From the NCBI GenBank assembly GCA_009760855.2, contig WPIO01000008.1, positions 10,306,001-10,370,000 of the forward strand: DNA of 64,000 nucleotides. Reading direction: 5' to 3'. Numbering within the stretch: the stretch's first letter is position 1; the number at the start of each line of letters is the position of its first letter. A program made the translations under genes and the position numbers. Below are positions 58,232 to 64,000 of the stretch, in pieces. The notes under the pieces are model-generated. The model was given only the letters and a program-made list of their open reading frames with translations, searched no databases and was not told where the DNA came from. The stretch comes from Cristatella mucedo. Taxonomy: Eukaryota; Bryozoa; Phylactolaemata; Cristatellidae.

Positions 58232-58490
58232 GCCGAGCCGGTTTGGTCTAGCGGTTAAGGTGCTCGCCCCGACCAAGGTCTGACTGAGGTCGGACGTCAT
58301 TCGCTGCCCTAGCCTTATTGGCCTGAATAACCACACGCAGCGTGACGTTCGCTGCGGCAACTAGCGGTGGAGTATCGGAAGCTGGCTCGTAACCCGAATT
58401 TTAGCCCGCAACTCAAAGCACAAAATCAGGCAAGAGACAGCTCGTATTTTAAAACACTCGTATGTCAAGACACTCGTAAGCCGAGATACT
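58232..58490 (+). mobile_element. tRNA-headed repeat with a long body
   Basis: The head 'gccgagccggtttggtctag' and 'cggttaaggtgctcgcc' is almost the same as the SINE at 52929-53068. The body differs (58293-58490) and recurs in inverted orientation at 63715-63912. Confidence 0.65.
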
Positions 58491-58973
58491 ACTGTGTGTG
58501 TGCGCGCTTATATAGTTCATATCCAAAATTCAGCTTAATATGGACTGAATAAGCTCAGACTCTAACACTCTAAATCTTGCCATCTACTTCAAGATTTTAA
58601 AATTAATAATAATATTTGATACTTCGGAATTTCCGTAAAATTGTCGTAAAGGTAATGCTGGCACTTGGATATAGAATGGGTTCAGTTGACCATCAAGGTG
58701 AGCCTTTACTGGGCCTGACCACTGCTCCCTTCACATGAAGACGCAAAATTTGGCATTTATAAGATATGTTGTACAGCCAGCCGGAGGCAAGTATTGGGAT
58801 CAACTCATCCGGTTAACGTAACTTAGGGAAATGAGTAGGCGTAGTCCGCAACGACCACGTTGCCAGGAGGCAAGATTCGGGTGCCTCAGAGGACGCAGAA
58901 AGTTACACACATACGTGCCTAGGGCACTGTCACGTGTGTAGGTCACGTGTCACGGTGCCTAGCATTCTGGCGT

Positions 58974-59105
58974 GGGCCGTGATGGCTCAGTTGGTAATGT
59001 GCTCGCTCGCTCTTCACGACCAACATCGTGGGTTCGAATCATTCACTGGGCGATCCTCTATTACTAACTGCAAGCGGCGGTGATAGCTGTTAAGGATCTT
59101 TAATG
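58974..59105 (+). mobile_element. tRNA-derived SINE
   Basis: A-box-like 'gtgatggctcagttggtaat' and B-box-like 'gtgggttcgaatcattcact' are followed by 'gggcgatcctctattactaa' and 'gcggtgatagctgttaa'. A good match to the family reference copy. Confidence 0.75.
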
Positions 59106-60765
59106 TTCAGAAATCTTTAATTTGATCGAGCCCGACTAAGGTGGAAACTGAGCAGTAATATTTTCAGCCAAACCTGTCAAGATGTTTTGCCCCTAAAAGA
59201 CCAGGATGCTCGGATGTGAGTGCGATTTTTCTGTCTGAAACAATCGCGAAACTTTTTTAACTAGTTCAGATAAAAAACAATGTCGGCAACGCTAGCATGG
59301 ACTAGATCATATTTAGTCGGTTAAGTAGACTGGACAGAACACGCCGCGTTCAGGTGCAGACTCGCTGGCTGCATGAAAACAAGAGCATCAGGTTTACGGC
59401 GAGTCATGAAGCTGCTAGGCGCCGCCGGGAACTGTGCAATTGTCTAGTTTTCACGGCTAAAGCTGCACCGTGCCACGCCATATTTTCTGCAGCTCCCTCG
59501 CTTCGCTCTTCAAGGGGCTACGGCGTTTCTTTTGCGAAGTCTGTCCAATGACAGCTCACCCAACTAGCAGCCGACATCCCTTAATATCGACGCAGTTGCA
59601 TGTTGGCGACCAAGCGATGGAGGGTGGGGTTAGCTGAATTGGCATTCGAATCAGTGCTTGCTGCGGCCTGCGACTTGTGACAAAAAAGGACAATCTTTAC
59701 TAGCGCAAAACTGGGCCGTTCGCGCGAAATCGATGGCTTTCACCCTAAGCTGAGGACGCAAACCGACGCGCCAGATTCCTTCCGGTTGGTGTCCGGCGCC
59801 TCGCAACGAGAGGTGTGCACGGCAGCTCACCGCGATGCTAGATTTCGGCAAGATGCCGATTAGCGAGCAACCGGCGAACTGGAAATCCGAGAAGCGCGGG
59901 GAGGCCGCCACGTGACTTCCGACAAACGTCTCTGGCCGGCGCGCGCGTTCGCGCACGTCTGCAACGCGTGCGCTACTGGAGCGGCGCATCTGCCGCACTG
60001 AGCGCACTCCAGGCGAGCGGCAGTGCAAGTTGCGGCGTAGGAAAGTCGAGGCAGCAGCCGCCGAGCCTACCGAACCGCGGACCATCGTGCGTCTCGCAAG
60101 CGGGACAAGCTTTTCTAGGGGTGAGATGACGTGAAGCCACGAGTCAGCCAGCGCCGAGCACGTGCCCGGGGGTGAATTTTCTACGAATCACGACTGGCTC
60201 GCAGCTCTCCTGCTTCAACTCGCGGACGTTGAGTCAATGTTACTTTGTTGAATTCAAGTATGTCTCTGCATCTCTTATCTCTTCTGTGCAAACTCAAACG
60301 TGGCGAACTTATCCTGCAGCACAAGATTGCACGCGCCAGATCCGTCCTCTGCGTGCCATTTGCAACCACTGACGAAATAACTGCTGGTCCGCGATTTCGG
60401 GAAGTTACTAAGACCAAAGTTAGGAGTGCACCCGATAGATGGCAAGCATCCTTCGAGCCTGAGTTGCTCTCGCTACGGAATCGGTGGTGACCAAAATATA
60501 ATCCTTCATTTTAAGGAATTGAGATTTTGAAGAGTAGCTAAAGTACGAGATTTTTCAATAAAACATGCAAGAGCGTGGCCGATAATTGCAGCTGGGAACA
60601 AGTAACAACATAAACCACAGCTGCGAAGTCATCATCTTTTAAAGGGAGTCCCGTGGTCTGGAATCTGCAGATAAAGATCACTTGCTATCAATGTTCCCTA
60701 ATTGAATTAACCGTCGCACAGGGAGCAAGTTGCCAATGGTCAATCTATTGAAGGAATTGAGGACC
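59106..60765. other. Unassigned spacer
   Basis: A GC-rich patch at 59640-60110 has a 144-codon minus-strand frame of no recognised type. No supported gene. Confidence 0.35.
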
Positions 60766-60769
60766 TCAA

Positions 60770-61284
60770 ATTTAATAATAATAATTCACTTGATAAAGCG
60801 CCCTCCGAGAACTTAATCTCTCTAGGCGCTTTACATTTGCTGTAAGGTGAAATCCAATTGAATGGTAAGTAAAATCATGCTTGAAAAACAAACGAAATGA
60901 ATAATATGGTTAGGGGTGACATGCACAGGGTCAGCATGCAAATGTGGTTAGTGGCAGCATGCACAGTGTCAGCACGCATAAGCACCTGAAGGACGAATCA
61001 CAGGCACCCACTAAATGCTGTCCTAAATAGGTGTGTGTTTAGGTTCCTTTTAAATGTGGTCAGGTCAGGGGATGTTCTGACGCAGGTTGGGAGGGAGTTC
61101 CACGCTTTGGGAGCATACGAAGTAAATGCACGGTCTCCAAAGGATTTAAGGTTTGTATGAGGTATTTCTAGACTGTTGGATTCCGAGAAGCGGGTGGTAC
61201 GATGCTTGGCCTGATGGGGTAGTATATCTGACAGATAGGCTGGAGCCATAGAATGAAGGGACCTAAAAGTGAGCGACAAAACAA
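60770..61284 (-). mobile_element. L2-like LINE 3' end, minus strand (copy 13)
   Basis: (TAA)n tail at 60773-60786, well-kept 3' UTR, and an open 93-codon C-terminal frame (61279-60998). Truncated at 61284. The good condition of frame and UTR suggests a younger insertion. Confidence 0.88.
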
Positions 61285-62355
61285 TTTGGGGCTGATATCG
61301 TTTCTCTGAGCGAACTTGCTAACAGACAGGCATACTAGTCCAACCTAGCGGCCATCAGCGAAGCTGGACCAGATCTCTAGCCATCCAGTGCATTTGTGTC
61401 CCCAAAATTTGTAGACAGCGACTCCTTTGCGGTTTCTTTCCAGCTCTTTAATCCTTTAACCTTTATCTCTATTAGCTCCACGATTAGCTCCGTGCTGTGA
61501 ATAAAGCGATTGCAAGTTTCCGTTCTTTCCGCCGCCGTACAGCTGCAGCAGACGCTTAGCGAGGCTGACGGGAGCTCACCTCGCCTCGCCTCCCCCTCCC
61601 CCCACCACCCGGCGAGTGAGCCGAGTGAGCGACGCGTTCAGCGCTCGTAGCGGCCGATTGGCACACAGCCGCGCGCCGGCTGCACAGCGACGCTGCCAGC
61701 GCGCCAGCTCCGCTCGCAGTGCTCGCAGCAGAGTGCAGCCGGTGCTTGTGTGCTCAGCTGGGTGCACCTAGCAGTGAGTGCTGCTAGATTTTTGCGAGCG
61801 CGGTGCATTGCAATTCGATTGGCTCGCTGCCAGCGATGGTGGGTGCATGGCCACTCGGCGCGCCGCCGCTAACGCTGCGCATTGCTTGGGAAATCGCTAA
61901 GGCTACTTAATAAATAAAGACCAAGCTGTAGAACATTGGAGAGAATGGATGCGTAGGAAAAGAGAGAGCGAGAGAAGGATTAAAGTATCAACTTGAAATG
62001 AATATCAGAACCTATCACCCTGCACAGTAGCCGCCCCATGGCAATGTGTCCAGCATTCCACTACATAGTTTGGCATGCGCACACTACGAGAGATACGACG
62101 GGAATCTTTCAGTATCGATCACGCTAGAGCGGTGAGATGGCAGGAGATGGTTTGAGTTTCCCTAGCTAGTTTTCTCGTCGGTACAACTCAATTCAACAGA
62201 CAAGCAAAAGGCTACGATACTAAAAATGCCTGCTTGAGTCGTTCACTCTGCAGTGTATTTGACATCTTGCTGGAAAGAAACGAAGAATCTAGACGAGCGA
62301 GGTATAGAGATATAGTATAACTTCTTTAATTGGTTTACTTTGGCGCCCTAATTTA
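61285..62355. other. Unassigned spacer
   Basis: A GC-rich patch at 61530-61880 without a supported gene. Confidence 0.35.
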
Positions 62356-62361
62356 ATGCAA

Positions 62362-62756
62362 TGTATCTCCATCTGTAACACCACAAAGCCACGAAGACTT
62401 TGTGGGTGTTTCGCAGGAGAGTTTTGTACGGCGCACTCACAGGCTTGGCGGCTTTCGGTAGGCATTCGGAAGCCAATAGAATTCATCTCATGCAACAAAG
62501 AGGAAGTGGAAAGAATAGCAGAGTCAGGAGAGCAGTTCAGGTAGTGAGTAATGTGGAAATAGTAGCACAGAACCGCTGTAAAAGGTGAGCCATAGACGGC
62601 AGCAGGAGAGTAGTCGTCGCTGCGTAAGAATTCTGGAAGCGAGTTCCACAGTCTTGAACCTGCAGAGCTAAAGCTTCTGTCGCCAACGGTCTATAGGCGA
62701 AGGAATGGAACAGCTAATTTATTGTCCATACAGGACCTGAGGGCAAGAGAATGAAA
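62362..62756 (-). mobile_element. LINE-B 3' end, minus strand
   Basis: It starts with the LINE-B tail complement ('gtatctccatctgtaacacc') and runs through 'ggcggctttcggtaggcatt' and 'gctaaagcttctgtcgccaa' to 'ttattgtccatacaggacct', where it is cut off. Confidence 0.7.
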
Positions 62757-63700
62757 CCACGAGGCAGCAAGCAGCAAGGTGCTCGTCGGACACGTGCGCG
62801 CGTTCGTTGCCGAGGAGGGCCGAAAAGCGAGCGAGCAGCGCCTGCTCTGCGGCCTATCGTAGGACGGCCGGCGAGCGGCGTGGGCGGGGCACGGGCGGGT
62901 CATTAAGCAACACGGGCGCCGGGAGGCTCGACCCGATCGGATCTGCCCGCCTCAGCTACCTGTACGCAGCCGCTAGATTCCTCAGAGCCGCACTCTGAAT
63001 TCGCAACGTTTCTCGCCTTAGTCTTGAGGGAGATGACACGAATGCTGGTGGCTACGGCTTGCGCGCATAGCTTGCGCTCACACTGCGTTCGAGCGCGCCG
63101 TAGAAAATTAAGGACCTCGTTTCAGCCGCCCCTCACCAGGTGGGGAGCGCGCCTACGGTCGCCGAGAGCGCCGCGCTCCGCGCTACGCTGCGGTCGACGC
63201 TCTGGAGAGCAGGAGCGAAGTGCAGGTCGCGAGAGACAAAGAGGGCGCTCTTAGTAGGGTTAGACAGCGGGCAGAGAGCAGTTTGGCACGTCATTAACAA
63301 GAGCTACTAATGCAACGACCACTAAGCAAACAGCCACCACCGCTCTGCGCCCGTTCAGGAAGGCTCTTGGCCGGTCCCATTAACGGCGACACTTGGGCAC
63401 CGACGCGCGAGGCCGATCGGAGAGGCGTAGTAGGGGCGCACTCGCGCGCGTGCAGCCGGCCCTCCGGCGGCGGCAGAGAAACTCTTCGGAGCTCCGCGAT
63501 GACGTCGGAGCGACCTCGACCTCGGTCATCAAATACTTACACGGTATCGTCAACGGCAGGCGCCTTACTCCTCGGCTAACTCTTATGAATAAATAATTTA
63601 GAAGTCACGCGCTCGTGGATGACGAATAGTGAGCTCCGGACGACGATCTCGTTGAGTTACCGCTGATTAAAAGTGTTAAGTCCATAATTTGGTTGCACAC
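62757..63700. other. GC-rich spacer, unassigned
   Basis: Frames on both strands lack domains. I see no cysteine motif of the gene A-C type. Confidence 0.35.
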
Positions 63701-63714
63701 ATAGTACAGCGACA

Positions 63715-63912
63715 CCTCTGCTTGCGATTGGCTCGATATGCAAGTGTTTCGAGATTATAGCTGTCTCTCGGCCGATTTTTTGCTTTGAGTTGCGAGCTAA
63801 AATTCGGGTTACGAGCCAGCTTCCGATGCTCCACCGCTAGTTGCCGCAGCGAACGTCACACTTCGTGGGTTTAACGGACCAATAAGGGTAGGGCAGCGAA
63901 CGACGTACCGTT
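63715..63912 (-). repeat. Inverted copy of the 58293-58490 repeat body
   Basis: The reverse complement reads 'cgttcgctgccctacccttattgg', 'gtgacgttcgctgcggcaac', 'tagcggtggagcatcggaag' and 'ctggctcgtaacccgaattt', matching 58300-58420 almost base for base. The tRNA-like head is not present here. Confidence 0.8.
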
Positions 63913-64000
63913 GCAAGACGCTGCCCTACGATCCGGGTGCGACGCCAAGCGCAGGTATATTGGTTCACTCCCAGAATAGACTCGAGCAAGCAATCGCGGT

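Noticed and set aside
59651-60085. 144-codon minus-strand frame in a GC-rich patch
   Set aside because: No domain, no repeat or family support, and comparable frames occur in all GC-rich patches of the window.

Overview
The window looks like nuclear DNA of an animal, most likely an invertebrate; I cannot name the species. The signs are short GT-AG introns, a TATA box, an RNA polymerase III tRNA-Asp gene, tRNA-derived SINEs, and many 5'-truncated LINE copies ending in (TTA)n. There are no operons, ribosome binding sites or bacterial gene spacing. Most long open frames are low-complexity tracts, tandem repeats or GC-rich DNA that lacks stop codons by composition.

Only one kind of cellular protein gene is well supported. 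It is a small two-exon family with three members here: gene A (minus strand, 6174-5352), gene B (plus strand, 47059-47755) and a remnant C (minus strand, 50640-50173). In A and B, exon 1 encodes an N-terminal C3HC4 RING finger. A phase-0 intron follows. Exon 2 encodes a second cysteine motif, C-x4-C-x(14-19)-C-x2-C, followed by R-x-[AS]-LFA. C keeps only exon 2; an L2-like LINE lies where its RING exon would be expected. The pairing of RING and C4 motif, the shared intron phase and the shared exon-2 start (L/S-D-A-K/E) make this the best candidate for an undescribed gene family.

The rest is repeats. One L2-like LINE family has about fifteen copies or fragments. The longest, at 36.1-37.8 kb (+) and 42.2-44.4 kb (-), carry reverse transcriptase motifs. 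A second, older LINE family has five copies. tRNA-headed SINEs are scattered throughout, and several end in a tail like that of the L2-like LINE. A 1.5-1.7 kb tandem duplication (19.25-22.48 kb) carries one intact tRNA-Asp(GTC) gene and one decayed copy.

Two diverged arrays with nucleosome-sized repeat units stand out: about 5 x 178 bp at 31.15-32.06 kb and about 14 x 169 bp at 39.2-41.6 kb. The second lies between inverted arms of about 600 bp (38.26-38.87 and 41.54-42.17 kb), making a foldback-like composite of about 3.9 kb. Other structures are an 18-bp minisatellite of about 55 units (33.7-34.7 kb), a 1.2-kb CT tract (9.8-11.0 kb) and several perfect GC-rich hairpins.

Layout: 0-4.7 kb LINE/SINE debris and simple repeats; 4.8-6.7 kb GC-rich island with gene A; 6.8-32 kb decayed LINEs, the CT tract and the tRNA duplication; 31-35 kb satellite, hairpin and minisatellite; 36-44.4 kb LINE, foldback composite, LINE; 46.6-50.9 kb GC-rich island with gene B and remnant C; 51-64 kb LINE/SINE debris with GC-rich patches. 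Exon joins and motif calls were made by reading the sequence; no alignment or database search was possible.
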